Positions 27,390 through 36,827 are shown, numbered from the stretch's first letter. The stretch: DNA of 53,117 nucleotides from Gammaproteobacteria bacterium (GCA_026984215.1 JALSSO010000074.1:1-53117); one strand, 5' to 3'. Notes: generated by a model not told the origin, from the letters alone. Numbers and translations are program-made.

Positions 27390-28481
27390 TCACGGACACT
27401 GCGCTGCGCGCCGGGCGTGGCCGATGCCCGCCTGGAAGCCCGGGCGGGTCAGGTCGGAGTTGCCCTGGAACCACAACCGCAATCCGGCGGGGGTCTCCAG
27501 CACGGACGGGGCGCGGCCGCCGGAGGCATGCTTCCAGTCCTGTCGTCCGCGCGGCAGGATCTCCCGCTCGATCTCGACGAAGTGGATGCCGTCCCTGCTC
27601 ACGGCATGGGCCATGGCATGGGTCGTGAACGGCTCCAGCGTGGCCACCACCGTGTAGAACAGGTGGATCCGACCGTCGGCCCCCAGGAATGGATCCGGCT
27701 GCGTGACGCCGGCGTATGTGTCCGGGTATCCGTCCGGCAGGCGCAATACCGGGACGCGCTCGCCGTGGCGGTCCAGCAGGGGGGTGAACGTGCTGCCGTC
27801 CGGAGAGGTGGCCAGCAGGATGGCGAGTTCCGTGCGCGCGGTGGCCGGATCGGTGCGCGCGCCCACGTGGTAGAGCAGGTACCGCCGGCTCGACGGCTCA
27901 TAGAGGACGCCGGGTTCGACGGCGGTGTACGCTCCCCACCGTCCGGGATCGGGTTGGGGCGCGAGCACGGGGTTGGCGGGATCCCGGGTCCAGGTCACGC
28001 CGTCGAAGGAGATGGCGTGACCGATGGCGTATACGCCTTCCTCGCACCGGGCGCTGCAACCCGAATAGTAGAGGTGGAACCGGCCTTCGGCCTGGACCAC
28101 TTCCGGGGTCTCCACGCGCAATCCGTCGAAGTCACGAGGCTCGCCGGTGGGCGCCAGGCGGGGGACGGGATCGATGTCCCAGGTGAGTCCGTCTTCCGAG
28201 CGTGCCTCGTAGACGGCCACCCGGATGGGACTGGCGTAGAGGTCGCCGGCGGAGAGCCACATGCGAAACCCACCCGGCACGGCCAGGACCGTGGGGTCGT
28301 TCCAAAAGGCGTTGGCGAAGACTCGGCCGAAGGCGATGATGGGGTTGCCGGCGGTCTCCCGCCAACAATCGCGCGGCGGGTCCATCGCGCCGTCCCCGCC
28401 CCCGCACGCGCTCAAGGCGAGCACGGACAGCACAGCGGTGATCCGGGTCATCCGATTCCGTGGCCGTATCGTGTCCTGCAT
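27390..28481 (-). CDS. Secreted beta-propeller lipoprotein, glycosidase-like (GH43/DUF377-type fold)
   Basis: 363-residue lipoprotein with lipobox LSAC ('VLSVLALSACGGGD', Cys near residue 26). The mature part has repeated beta-propeller motifs seen in five-bladed glycosidase and GH130/GH43-like proteins: 'FWNDPTVLAVPGGFRMWLS', 'VEAEGRFHLYYSG'-like, 'VTQPDPFLGADGRIHLFYTV'. Whether it is an active glycosidase cannot be told. ATG 28481 chosen; ATG 28451 also gives a good signal. It lies between mazG (convergent) and lptD with no clear partner. Confidence 0.62.
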   Translation of the reverse strand: MQDTIRPRNRMTRITAVLSVLALSACGGGDGAMDPPRDCWRETAGNPIIAFGRVFANAFWNDPTVLAVPGGFRMWLSAGDLYASPIRVAVYEARSEDGLTWDIDPVPRLAPTGEPRDFDGLRVETPEVVQAEGRFHLYYSGCSARCEEGVYAIGHAISFDGVTWTRDPANPVLAPQPDPGRWGAYTAVEPGVLYEPSSRRYLLYHVGARTDPATARTELAILLATSPDGSTFTPLLDRHGERVPVLRLPDGYPDTYAGVTQPDPFLGADGRIHLFYTVVATLEPFTTHAMAHAVSRDGIHFVEIEREILPRGRQDWKHASGGRAPSVLETPAGLRLWFQGNSDLTRPGFQAGIGHARRAAQCP

Positions 28482-28577
28482 GGCGCTCTCTTGGCCCGGG
28501 CGGGGTGCCCGCCCCTTGATGAGCATAGCCCAACGGCGGCCGCGGTTCCGCCATGGGGAGCCTGCGGAATTCAAGAC

Positions 28578-30746
28578 TCACCAGCCTCGCGGCAAGTAGC
28601 CGACCACGTCGCGCGCCAGCAGCTCGTCGACGTCGTTACCGATGGAGGTCAGCCCCTTGAGCACGAGCTGGAACTGGAAACTGTCGTTGTAGGGATCGTC
28701 GCCCAGGTCGCCACGGAACACGCGGCGAAAGGCCAGGCGCAGCGCCCAACAGCAGGTGTCGTATTCCAGGGCCGCCAGCGCGTCCTGGGTGTTGTCGTTG
28801 CGCAGGTCGTAGCTCCAGCGGGCCACACCCCGCAGGTGCCGGGTGATCGGCAGGGCCATGGAGACGTCGAACAGTTGCAGGATGCCGAAGCGTTCCCGAT
28901 AGCCGAGATTGAACAGGCGTTCGCCGGGGTCGCGATAACGCATGGCCACGGCGGCCCGGTCGAGTCGCGCGGCTTGCGGATCCCACTGCAGCTCGCCTTG
29001 CAGCCGCCAGCCGGGTCCGAACGCCATGTGGGCCTCTCCCACCAGATTCGAGAACCGGCCGGTCTGCACGGGTCGGCCGGGCAGGGTGACCCGGCGGTCG
29101 GCGAAATAGACGATCTGTCCGATGCCCGCGCCGGCCAGGACCCGCCCCGTGGCGGGTTCCAACAAGGTGCTTTCCAGGGCCAGGGTGAGCTGATTGGCGT
29201 CACCCACGCGGTCGGCCCCGGTGAAACGGTTGTTGCGGAAGAGCTGGGCGTAGCCGAAGTCGAACAGATTGGTGTCGAACAGCGGAATGTCGGTCTGATC
29301 CTCGTAGGGCACGTAGAGATACCGCAGCCGGGGTGTGAGCGTCTGGACCAGCTCCCCTTCCTTCCACGGTCGTTCGAAGGCCAGCCCCGCCTCCAGGGCG
29401 GCATAGGGCAGGGCGCGCATCGGATGATCGTCCACGGGGACATCGTCCAGCGCGTATCCGGTGAAGCGGAACCCCACCGTGGGCGCCAGGCGCCAAGCTG
29501 GCCGTTCGATGGGGCGGCGCAGTTCCAGGCCGCCGTCCAGGCGCATCCCACTGGTCTTGCGGGGATGTTCGAAATGGACCCACTCTCCATGCCAGGTCAG
29601 GTCCAGCCCCCAGGGACCGGTCGGGTCGCGGCCCAGCAGATCGAACCGGGGCAGCCGCGCGTAGGGGAAGTTCACCGGTGCGATGGCGGGGTCCACGGTC
29701 TGGAAGTCCTGGGCCTGGGCCAGCAGGCGCCAAGTCTCGGCGGCGTACTGGAGGTTGGCATAGCGGGCCAGGTGGGTGCGGCTGGTCTGGCCGAGCGTGT
29801 CCCCCAGGTCCGTGAAATAGTCCTGGTCCGATACCGACTGGTAGCGCAGCTCGGCGGTCCACCGCTGCGTGAGCCGCGAATGGTGGCGGAAGTCGAAGCG
29901 CGAGCGCAGGGCCCCGGTCTTGCGGTCGTCCAGCAGCGCCATGGCGAGCTTGCCGGAGTGACCGGGCAGTAGGTAGCGCAGCTCCCCGAGCCCCTGCACC
30001 CCGCGCTCGGCGAGATAACGTCCGGTGAGGGTGGCGTCGTAGTTGGGGGCCAGGTTGAGATACAGCGGCAGCACGAACTGGAAGCCGGAGCGCGAGCTGC
30101 TGCCGATGCTGGGGGTGAGGAACCCGGTGCGGCGCCGGTTGTCCAGCGGGAAGCGCGCGTAGGGCGAATAGAGGATCGGGACGCCCCGGACCTCGAAGCG
30201 CGCGTGGCGGGCCGTGCCGACGCCTTCGTCCCGGTCGAGCCGCACCTTCGCCGCGACCAGTCTCCAGTCTTCACCGCCCAGCGGGCAGGTCGTGAAACTC
30301 GCGCGCTCGAGCTCCAGCACGCCGGGCTCGCGGCGGCGCGCCTCGGCCGCTTCACCACGGGCGTGTCGGGCGGGAATCCGGTAGCGGGGATTCTCCACCC
30401 ACAGCGCTCCGGAGCCGAGGTTCAGCGTCCCCCGCGCGGCTTCCACCACCAGCCGCGGCTCCCGGAACAGCACGTTGCCGCGGGCCTCCAGCGTGCGGTC
30501 CACGGTATCGTATTCCAGCTCGTCGGCGCGCAGATAGCGCTCGCCGTCGATGGCTTCGGCCTGGCCACTGAACAGACTCCGCCCCTCGAGATAGCGGGCC
30601 AGGTGCGAGCGGATCTCGATGCGTCCCGCCGTCCCGTGCGGGTATTCCGGTTCCGGCTGCGCCGGGCAGGCGTCCCAGAGGCCCCGGCCGTATCCCCAAG
30701 CGGGCAGCAGTGCCAGGAGAAGGGTCGTTACGTAAGCGGCGCGCAC
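28578..30746 (-). CDS. lptD: LptD, outer-membrane LPS assembly protein
   Basis: 722-residue protein with signal peptide, a periplasmic OstA/jellyroll domain (about 40-170, 'ADELEYDTVDRTLEARGNVLF') and a large beta-barrel ('PLDNRRRTGFLTPSIGSSSRSGFQFVLPLYLNLAPNYDATLT'). Conserved cysteines are kept: one early ('WDACPAQ'), and a CC pair in 'YDTCCWALRLAFRR' near the C-terminus. It ends in a barrel-closing aromatic (Trp). GTG 30746 follows AGGA. SurA and other usual partners are not adjacent here. Confidence 0.92.
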   Translation of the reverse strand: MRAAYVTTLLLALLPAWGYGRGLWDACPAQPEPEYPHGTAGRIEIRSHLARYLEGRSLFSGQAEAIDGERYLRADELEYDTVDRTLEARGNVLFREPRLVVEAARGTLNLGSGALWVENPRYRIPARHARGEAAEARRREPGVLELERASFTTCPLGGEDWRLVAAKVRLDRDEGVGTARHARFEVRGVPILYSPYARFPLDNRRRTGFLTPSIGSSSRSGFQFVLPLYLNLAPNYDATLTGRYLAERGVQGLGELRYLLPGHSGKLAMALLDDRKTGALRSRFDFRHHSRLTQRWTAELRYQSVSDQDYFTDLGDTLGQTSRTHLARYANLQYAAETWRLLAQAQDFQTVDPAIAPVNFPYARLPRFDLLGRDPTGPWGLDLTWHGEWVHFEHPRKTSGMRLDGGLELRRPIERPAWRLAPTVGFRFTGYALDDVPVDDHPMRALPYAALEAGLAFERPWKEGELVQTLTPRLRYLYVPYEDQTDIPLFDTNLFDFGYAQLFRNNRFTGADRVGDANQLTLALESTLLEPATGRVLAGAGIGQIVYFADRRVTLPGRPVQTGRFSNLVGEAHMAFGPGWRLQGELQWDPQAARLDRAAVAMRYRDPGERLFNLGYRERFGILQLFDVSMALPITRHLRGVARWSYDLRNDNTQDALAALEYDTCCWALRLAFRRVFRGDLGDDPYNDSFQFQLVLKGLTSIGNDVDELLARDVVGYLPRGW

Positions 30747-30822
30747 GGTTCGTTCCTGGGCTGGAAGGGTGGCGGAATGGTAACGCCCCTGTCCGGGCGT
30801 TTTCAGCCACGCGGGAACCCGC

Positions 30823-30840
30823 CGTAGGAAATCCCCTACA
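30823..30840 (+). promoter_or_regulatory. GacA/UvrY-type upstream activating palindrome
   Basis: CGTAGG-N6-CCTACA, a near match to the GacA/UvrY box TGTAAG-N6-CTTACA with exactly the same 6-base spacing. It is centred about 63 bases before the inferred start of the GGA-rich sRNA, a spacing similar to that before pseudomonad rsm sRNA genes. The -10 candidate is TATCGT at 30883-30888, with no -35. Confidence 0.55.
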
Positions 30841-30894
30841 GCCCCCGTCGCGGGACGCCTACGCGCAGGGCCCGATTCGTCCTATCGTGAAAAG

Positions 30895-31110
30895 GCGGCG
30901 GTGCGTGGAGAATAGGTAACCAGGAAGGCGCGCACCGGAGACGTTCCAGGGAAGGCCAGGAAGGCTTGCCGGGAACAGGGAAGGTGGCGCCCACAGGATC
31001 CTCGGTGGGGCCGTGGGTCCCGCCGCCGCGGGCAGGAAGCCCACGCCGCGACATCGACCTCCGATACGGTGAAACCTGGCCCGGCACAGTGAGGTGCCGG
31101 GCGTTTTTTT
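30895..31110 (+). ncRNA. Candidate CsrB/RsmZ-type CsrA-sequestering sRNA
   Basis: About 216-base intergenic transcript inferred from a -10 candidate and a strong terminator, with no open reading frame worth calling. It has nine GGA motifs (starting at 30907, 30923, 30937, 30950, 30959, 30972, 30979, 30996, 31035), six of them in the A(N)GGA form that CsrA/RsmA binds. Several sit in small hairpin loops: GCC-AGGAA-GGC at 30955-30965 and GGGC-AGGAA-GCCC at 31030-31042, plus shorter CC-AGGAA-GG units. A GacA-like box lies upstream. The pattern is that of Rsm/Csr antagonist RNAs. The start point is inferred. The rest of the 481-bp lptD-ppa gap shows nothing else I can support. Confidence 0.6.
31080..31110 (+). 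terminator. Intrinsic terminator of the intergenic sRNA
   Basis: CCCGGCAC (31080-31087) and GTGCCGGG (31094-31101) form a perfect 8-bp stem with a 6-base loop, then CG and seven T's. It lies 117 bp before ppa and far from any plus-strand protein gene upstream, so it must end a non-coding transcript or attenuate ppa. Confidence 0.9.
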
Positions 31111-31227
31111 GTCCACGGTGGTGTAAGATTCAGCGCCGCACCGCATGTTGTGGGGCGCCGCCCGACTCCGCTCCGATGGTGGATACGAGTGGCATGTTCC
31201 GGTCCCATCCGAGGAGATTCCCTGACC

Positions 31228-31839
31228 ATGAGCTTTCCGCCCCCTTTCTATCGCTGGCGTCCGCATCCCTGGCACGGCCTGGACGTCGGCCCCGACGCGC
31301 CGGCGCTCGTGCATGCCTATATCGAAATGACGCCGGTGGATACCATGAAGTACGAGCTGGACAAGGTCACGGGCTATTGTCGGGTCGACCGGCCCCAGCG
31401 CACCTCGTCGCTGCCACCGACCTTGTATGGGCTGATCCCGAGAACCTATTGCGGGCACCGGGTGGCTTCGCTCATGGAAGGGGCGGCCAGGGGCGACAAG
31501 GATCCCTTGGACATCTGTGTGCTCAGTGAGCGGACCATCGCGCGTTCGGACGTGATCATCAACGCCCGTGTGGTCGGCGGGCTGCCCATGAACGATCACG
31601 GCGAGGCCGACGACAAGATCATCGCGGTGCTGGAGAACGATCCGTTGTGGGGGAAGGTGGAAGACATCGAGGACCTGCCTCCGGCCCTGGTGGAGCGCCT
31701 GACCCACTATTTCCTCACCTACAAGCTCAAACCCGGCGAGGCGACCGGTGTATCCATCGATCATGTCTATGGCCGTGACCATGCCTTCGAGGTGATCGAG
31801 GCCTCCATGGCGGACTACGAGGAGGAGTACGGCGGTTGA
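31228..31839 (+). CDS. ppa: Soluble inorganic pyrophosphatase (family I)
   Basis: 203-residue family I pyrophosphatase. It shows the signature DKDPLDI with the metal-binding Asp residues, '[17 protein letters not shown]' and 'GLIPRTYCG'. It hydrolyses PPi released by biosynthesis. ATG 31228 follows GAGGAG. A 100-bp gap separates it from mrdA, a place where rsfS and rlmH usually lie in this gene order; here they are absent. Confidence 0.9.
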   Translation: MSFPPPFYRWRPHPWHGLDVGPDAPALVHAYIEMTPVDTMKYELDKVTGYCRVDRPQRTSSLPPTLYGLIPRTYCGHRVASLMEGAARGDKDPLDICVLSERTIARSDVIINARVVGGLPMNDHGEADDKIIAVLENDPLWGKVEDIEDLPPALVERLTHYFLTYKLKPGEATGVSIDHVYGRDHAFEVIEASMADYEEEYGG

Positions 31840-31938
31840 TGCGGCGCCGGCCGGGGACACCATGTCGTTGAAACCGCGCGGCCCCGTATCCGAGGGCCAC
31901 CTCCGGTCCGGCCGGGACTAGGCGCGCATACCACGCCG

Positions 31939-33867
31939 ATGGCCTCGCCAACCCCCGAAGAACTCAAGAATCCCGCCCGCGAACGCAGCCTGTTCTCGAC
32001 CCGGGCGTGGGTGGCGGCTGGATTTGTGCTGGTGTTGTTGGGGATTCTCGCCGGCCGCGCCGCCTATCTTCAGATCCACAAGTATCAGCACTTCGCCACC
32101 CGCTCGCAGGACAACCGGGTGCGCGTGGTGGCGGTTCCGCCGCCGCGCGGGCTCATCTATGACCGCAACGGGCTGCCGCTGGCGGTCAATCTGCCGAGCT
32201 ACCGCCTGGAGGTGACGCCCTCGGAGGTCGGACGGCGTCTGGACGCGGCGGGCTGGGATGCCTTGCTGGACCGCATCGGCCGGTGGATCGAGATCACCGA
32301 GGCCGATCGCAGACGCTTCCACGCCGAACGCGGCCGCAAGCGTCCCTTCCAACCCATAACCTTGCGTTTCAACCTCAGCGACGAGGAAGTAGCGCGCTTC
32401 GCCGTTCACCAGTACGCCTTCCCGGGAGTGCAGGTGGTCGCCCGCCCGGGTCGCTACTATCCGCGCGGCGGGGCGGCGGTGCATTCGGTGGGGTACGTGG
32501 GACGCATCAGCGAGAAAGAGCTCAAGTCGCTGGAGGATCCGGAGAACTACAGCGGCAGCAGTCACATCGGCAAGACCGGGGTCGAGAGGCACTATGAGTC
32601 TTGGCTGCACGGGCGGGTCGGGTTGCAGCACGTGGAGATCAATGCCCAGGGTCGGGCGCTGAGGATCCTCGACGAGGAGCCTCCCGAGCCGGGGGTCGAT
32701 CTGCTGCTCAGCCTCGACATGGGTCTGCAGGCGGTGGCCGAACAGGCCCTTGGCGATCACACCGGAGCGGTGGTGGCCATCGACCCCCATACCGGCGATG
32801 TGCTGGCGCTGGTGAGCAAGCCCACATACGACCCCAATCCCTTCGTCAACGGGATCGGGGCCAAGGCCTACCGGGCGCTGTTGACCGATCCGGATCGCCC
32901 GCTGTTCAACCGGGCGCTGACGGGCCGTTATCCCCCGGGCTCCACCATCAAGCCGTTCATGGGGCTGGCGGGACTGGAGCTGGGCGTGACCACGCCGGAG
33001 AAGACCCTGTGGGCGGGGCCGTATTACAAGCTGCCCAACAGCGAGCGCAAGTACCGCGACTGGAAACGGGGAGGCCATGGCCGGGTCAACCTGCACAAGT
33101 CCATCGTGCAGTCCTGCGACGTGTATTTCTACGATCTGGCCTATCGCATGGGGATCGACCGGATCCACGGATTCCTCTCCCGCTTCGGGTTCGGGCAGCG
33201 CTTGGGGATCGACGCCACGGGCGAGAGCCCCGGACTGCTCCCTTCGCGGACCTGGAAGAAGGGCCGGCATGGCGTGGCGTGGTTCCCGGGCGATACCGTC
33301 AACGTCGGCATCGGGCAGGGGTTCCTGCTGGCGACGCCGCTGCAGCTCGCCTCGGCGACGGCCACCATTGCGATGCGGGGCAAGCGGTTCCGGCCGCGCC
33401 TGGTACGCGCCGTGCGCCGGCCGGGCGCGTCGCGTTTCGAGCCGCTGCCGCCGCAGGCGCTCCCGCCGGTGGTGCTGCGCAACCCGGCTTGGTGGGACGT
33501 CGTCATCGAGGCCATGAAGGACGTCACTCGCAAGCGCAACGGCACCGCATGGCGTATCGGGCGGGACGCGCCGTACGCCATCGCGGCCAAGACGGGCACC
33601 GCCCAGGTCTTCGGCCTCAAAGAGGGGCAGAAGTACGACGCGAAGAAACTGCACCGCAAGCTGCACGATCACGCCCTGTTCATCGCCTTCGCCCCGGCCG
33701 ACGATCCCCAGATCGCCGTGGCCGTGGTGGTCGAGCACGGGGGACACGGCGGCTCTGCGGCCGGACCGGTGGCCCGCGCGGTGATGGACTACCACATTCT
33801 GGGCCGTGCGCCCGAGCCGCGGGCGCCGGAAGAGGGGGACGGAAGGTCTCTGGTGGTGCGCCGGTGA
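31939..33867 (+). CDS. mrdA: PBP2, peptidoglycan transpeptidase of the elongasome
   Basis: 642-residue class B penicillin-binding protein. One membrane anchor (about 23-43), a pedestal domain with 'PPPRGLIYDRNGLPLAVN', and a transpeptidase domain with catalytic 'PPGSTIKP' (SxxK), 'QSCDVYFYD' (SxD-type second motif, usual for PBP2) and 'KTGTAQ'. It crosslinks side-wall peptidoglycan with RodA. It overlaps rodA by 4 bp, so expression is coupled. Confidence 0.95.
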   Translation: MASPTPEELKNPARERSLFSTRAWVAAGFVLVLLGILAGRAAYLQIHKYQHFATRSQDNRVRVVAVPPPRGLIYDRNGLPLAVNLPSYRLEVTPSEVGRRLDAAGWDALLDRIGRWIEITEADRRRFHAERGRKRPFQPITLRFNLSDEEVARFAVHQYAFPGVQVVARPGRYYPRGGAAVHSVGYVGRISEKELKSLEDPENYSGSSHIGKTGVERHYESWLHGRVGLQHVEINAQGRALRILDEEPPEPGVDLLLSLDMGLQAVAEQALGDHTGAVVAIDPHTGDVLALVSKPTYDPNPFVNGIGAKAYRALLTDPDRPLFNRALTGRYPPGSTIKPFMGLAGLELGVTTPEKTLWAGPYYKLPNSERKYRDWKRGGHGRVNLHKSIVQSCDVYFYDLAYRMGIDRIHGFLSRFGFGQRLGIDATGESPGLLPSRTWKKGRHGVAWFPGDTVNVGIGQGFLLATPLQLASATATIAMRGKRFRPRLVRAVRRPGASRFEPLPPQALPPVVLRNPAWWDVVIEAMKDVTRKRNGTAWRIGRDAPYAIAAKTGTAQVFGLKEGQKYDAKKLHRKLHDHALFIAFAPADDPQIAVAVVVEHGGHGGSAAGPVARAVMDYHILGRAPEPRAPEEGDGRSLVVRR

Positions 33868-34988
33868 AGGGCTCCTTCGAACAGTCTCTGCAGCACGGCG
33901 TCGAGAACCGATTGCTGCGGGTGGCTCGGTTGGACTGGCCGCTGTTCGCGGCGGTGCTGATCCTGGCCGGGCTGGGGTTGGTGGTGCTCTACAGCGCCAG
34001 CGGTGGGGATCTGGGCGTGGTCCAGAAGCAGGGGATCCGGCTCCTGATCGGGCTGGCATTGCTGCTCGGCATCGCGCAGGTGCCGGCCGATCGGCTCGCC
34101 CTGTGGTCCCCATGGATCTACGCATTGGGTCTGGTGTTGCTGGTCTGGGTGGAGGCGGCCGGAGTGATCGGCAAAGGGGCGCAACGCTGGCTCGATCTGG
34201 GGGTGATCCGTTTCCAGCCTTCGGAGATCATGAAGCTGGCGGTGCCCATGATGCTCGCCTGGTATTTCTCCGACCGGCCGCTCCCGCCCCGATGGGTGGA
34301 CCTCCTGGCGGCCGGGGTCATGGTGGCGGTGCCGGCCGGGTTGATCGCCGCCCAGCCCGACCTGGGCACCGCCGTGTTGGTGGGGGCGGCCGGGTTGTTC
34401 GTGATCTTTTTCGCCGGAATCGGCTGGCGGCTCATCGGCGGGCTCGTGGCGCTCGCCCTGGCCGCCGCGCCCGTGCTCTGGCACTTCATGCACGATTATC
34501 AACGGCGTCGCGTGTTGACGCTGCTCAATCCGGAAAGCGATCCCATGGGGGCGGGTTATCACATCATCCAGTCCGAGATCGCCATCGGTTCCGGGGGTCT
34601 CTACGGCAAGGGCTGGACCAACGGGACCCAGTCACAGCTCGATTTCCTGCCCGAGCGTTCCACGGACTTCATCTTCGCGGTGTTCAGCGAGGAGTTCGGG
34701 TTCCTGGGTGTGCTGGGGCTGCTCGCGCTCTATGCCTTCATCATCCTGCGCGGACTCTACATCGCGGCCAACGCCCAGGACACCTATGCCCGGCTGCTGG
34801 CCGGCTCGCTGAGCCTGTCCTTTTTCGTCTATTGCTTCGTGAACATGGGGATGGTCTCGGGCATCCTGCCGGTGGTGGGTGTGCCCTTGCCGCTGATCAG
34901 CTATGGCGGGACTTCCATGGTGACGTTGATGACGGCTTTCGGTATGCTCATGTCCATTCATTCTCACCGAAGACTGCTAGCCCGTTGA
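33864..34988 (+). CDS. rodA: RodA, SEDS peptidoglycan glycosyltransferase
   Basis: 374-residue polytopic SEDS protein with about ten membrane segments. Recognisable pieces are 'GAQRWLDLGVIRFQPSEIMKLAVP', 'AAQPDLGTAVLV', the long loop 'YHIIQSEIAIGSGGLYGKGW' with 'FLPERSTDFIFAVFSEEFGF', and the end 'GVPLPLISYGGTSMVTLM'. It polymerises glycan strands during elongation with PBP2. The GTG start overlaps the mrdA stop. Confidence 0.95.
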   Translation: MKGSFEQSLQHGVENRLLRVARLDWPLFAAVLILAGLGLVVLYSASGGDLGVVQKQGIRLLIGLALLLGIAQVPADRLALWSPWIYALGLVLLVWVEAAGVIGKGAQRWLDLGVIRFQPSEIMKLAVPMMLAWYFSDRPLPPRWVDLLAAGVMVAVPAGLIAAQPDLGTAVLVGAAGLFVIFFAGIGWRLIGGLVALALAAAPVLWHFMHDYQRRRVLTLLNPESDPMGAGYHIIQSEIAIGSGGLYGKGWTNGTQSQLDFLPERSTDFIFAVFSEEFGFLGVLGLLALYAFIILRGLYIAANAQDTYARLLAGSLSLSFFVYCFVNMGMVSGILPVVGVPLPLISYGGTSMVTLMTAFGMLMSIHSHRRLLAR

Positions 34989-35002
34989 AACCGCTTCGCT
35001 TG

Positions 35003-36022
35003 ATGCTATGCCGCACGGCCGTGGTGGGGCTGCTGCTCTGGGTGAGTACCGTGGCGTCGGCGGTGGCCGCCGCGGCGCGGGGAGACTACGCCGAACGCGC
35101 CGAAGTGGAGGCTTTCATCGACCGGGTGAGTCGCAAGCATGGCTTCGACGCCCAGGCCCTGCGTACCCTGTTCGGAGGGGTGCGGCGCCAAGACAGTATC
35201 CTGAAGGCCATCTCGCGGCCGGCCGAGGCCAAGCCCTGGTATCAGTACCGCAGGATCTTCCTGAATCCCGACCGCATCCAGGGCGGGGTACGGTTCTGGA
35301 ACGAACACGCGGACACGATCGCGCGGGCCGCCCGTGAGTACGGCGTGGATCCGGAGATCATCGTGGCCATCATCGGGGTGGAAACCCTGTATGGAAAACG
35401 CACCGGTCGTTACCGGGTGCTGGACGCCTTGGCCACCCTGGGCTTCGACTATCCCAAGCGTGGCGAGTTCTTCCGCGGCGAGCTGGAGCAGTTTCTGCTG
35501 CTGACGCGCGAGGAACGCATGGATCCCACGGCGATCAAGGGCTCCTATGCCGGGGCCATGGGCATGGGCCAGTTCATTCCGAGCAGCTACCGGGCCTATG
35601 CGGTGGACTTCGACGGGGACGGCCGGCGCGATCTCTGGGACGCGGAGGATGCCATCGGCAGCGTGGCCAACTACTTCAAGCGCCACGGCTGGAAGGCCGA
35701 CGCACCCGTGGCCGTGGAGGCGCGGGTGGAGGGTAAGGCGTTCCGCGAGCTGCCGCGCAAGGGCACCAAGCCCGTCGTGCCGGTCTCCATGCTGGCCAGC
35801 CATGGCGTCCGGCCGGTGTCGGGGGCCCTGGACGGAGTCTCCAAGGTGGTGTTCCTCGAATACGACAAGGGACCGGCCCGCAAGGAATACTGGATCGGTT
35901 TCGACAATTTCTACGTCATCACCCGGTACAACCGCAGTCCCCTGTATGCCATGGCCGTGTATCAGTTGAGCCGTGAGATCGCCGAGGCGAGAACGAAAGC
36001 CGGGCGCTCCGGCGCGCGGTGA
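35003..36022 (+). CDS. mltB: Lytic murein transglycosylase B
   Basis: 339-residue MltB-family lytic transglycosylase. N-terminal export signal ('CRTAVVGLLLWVSTVASAVAAAA', no lipobox seen, unlike E. coli MltB), then the catalytic domain with the Glu in 'IIGVETLYGKRTG', 'GSYAGAMGMGQFIPSSYRAYAVDFDGDGRRDLW' (calcium-binding EF-like loop). ATG 35003 chosen; a TTG at 34985 overlapping the rodA stop is possible. It sits in the cell-wall operon between rodA and rlpA. Confidence 0.9.
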   Translation: MLCRTAVVGLLLWVSTVASAVAAAARGDYAERAEVEAFIDRVSRKHGFDAQALRTLFGGVRRQDSILKAISRPAEAKPWYQYRRIFLNPDRIQGGVRFWNEHADTIARAAREYGVDPEIIVAIIGVETLYGKRTGRYRVLDALATLGFDYPKRGEFFRGELEQFLLLTREERMDPTAIKGSYAGAMGMGQFIPSSYRAYAVDFDGDGRRDLWDAEDAIGSVANYFKRHGWKADAPVAVEARVEGKAFRELPRKGTKPVVPVSMLASHGVRPVSGALDGVSKVVFLEYDKGPARKEYWIGFDNFYVITRYNRSPLYAMAVYQLSREIAEARTKAGRSGAR

Positions 36023-36038
36023 GGCGCGGGCGGTACGT

Positions 36039-36827
36039 ATGGGTCGTTCCTTGCCGTGGCTGCTCGTGCTGGCGCTGCTGTTGAGCGCCTGCTCTGGACC
36101 GGAGCCCCGGGACGGCCCGGGAGATCGTCCGGTACCTCCGGACACGCCCGATGCGGTGCCACGGCCCGAGCCCCGCAGCCGCTACGGCAATCCGCCGTTC
36201 TACGAGGTCTACGGCCGTCGTTACTACGTGCGCGAGACCGCCGAAGGCTATGTGGAGCGGGGATTGGCGTCCTGGTACGGGCGGAAGTTCCACGGCAAGC
36301 GGACCTCCAGCGGCGAACCCTACGACATGTACGCCATGACCGCGGCGCACCGGACGCTGCCGCTGCCCACCTACGTGCGCGTGACCAATCTCGAGAACGG
36401 GCGCAGCGTCGTCGTGAAGGTCAACGATCGGGGACCGTTCCATGCCAATCGAATCATCGATCTGTCCTACGCGGCGGCGACCAAGCTGGGCATTGCGGAG
36501 AAGGGCACGGGTCTGGTGGAGGTGCGGGCCATCTCCCTCGACACCGCCCGGACGGACACCGACGGCAGGCCGCCGGTGCCGGCCTCCTCGCCGCCGAAGC
36601 TCTATGTCCAGGTGGGCGCCTTCTCCAAGAGGGACAATGCCCGCCGGGTGCTGCACCGCCTGGAGAGCGAAGCGTTCGACAATGCCCGCCTCGTGCCGGG
36701 GGAGGTCAATGGCCGGAAGCTGTTCAGGGTCCGCATCGGGCCGCTGCCGGATCCCGCCGCGGCCGATGCCGTGATGTCGCGTCTCGATGCCCGGGGGATC
36801 CGTGACTATCGTGTGGTCATCGACTGA
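36039..36827 (+). CDS. rlpA: RlpA septal ring lytic transglycosylase, SPOR protein
   Basis: 262-residue lipoprotein. Lipobox 'LLLSAC' near residue 17; a double-psi beta-barrel domain with 'GLASWYGRKFHGKRTSSGE' and 'VKVNDRGPF...IDLSYAAA' (the catalytic Asp lies in the ND motif); and a C-terminal SPOR domain from about 190 ('KLYVQVGAFSKRDNARRVL'). It cleaves denuded glycan at the septum. ATG 36039 chosen, 17 bp after mltB. The neighbours fit the elongasome/division operon. Confidence 0.9.
   Translation: MGRSLPWLLVLALLLSACSGPEPRDGPGDRPVPPDTPDAVPRPEPRSRYGNPPFYEVYGRRYYVRETAEGYVERGLASWYGRKFHGKRTSSGEPYDMYAMTAAHRTLPLPTYVRVTNLENGRSVVVKVNDRGPFHANRIIDLSYAAATKLGIAEKGTGLVEVRAISLDTARTDTDGRPPVPASSPPKLYVQVGAFSKRDNARRVLHRLESEAFDNARLVPGEVNGRKLFRVRIGPLPDPAAADAVMSRLDARGIRDYRVVID

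Noticed and set aside
27417-29972. 851-residue plus-strand frame
   Set aside because: Antisense to the lipoprotein and lptD; Gln/Gly/His-rich with no recognisable domain.
30895-31110. RNase P RNA, 6S RNA, SRP RNA or cobalamin riboswitch
   Set aside because: None of their conserved core sequences could be seen; the GGA-loop pattern fits a Csr/Rsm RNA better.
31080-31110. Attenuator of ppa
   Set aside because: Possible, but no alternative antiterminator pairing was evident and ppa begins 117 bp later; an sRNA terminator is the simpler reading.
30859-31863. 334-residue minus-strand frame over the lptD-ppa gap
   Set aside because: Antisense to ppa and to the structured intergenic RNA; no domain or start support.
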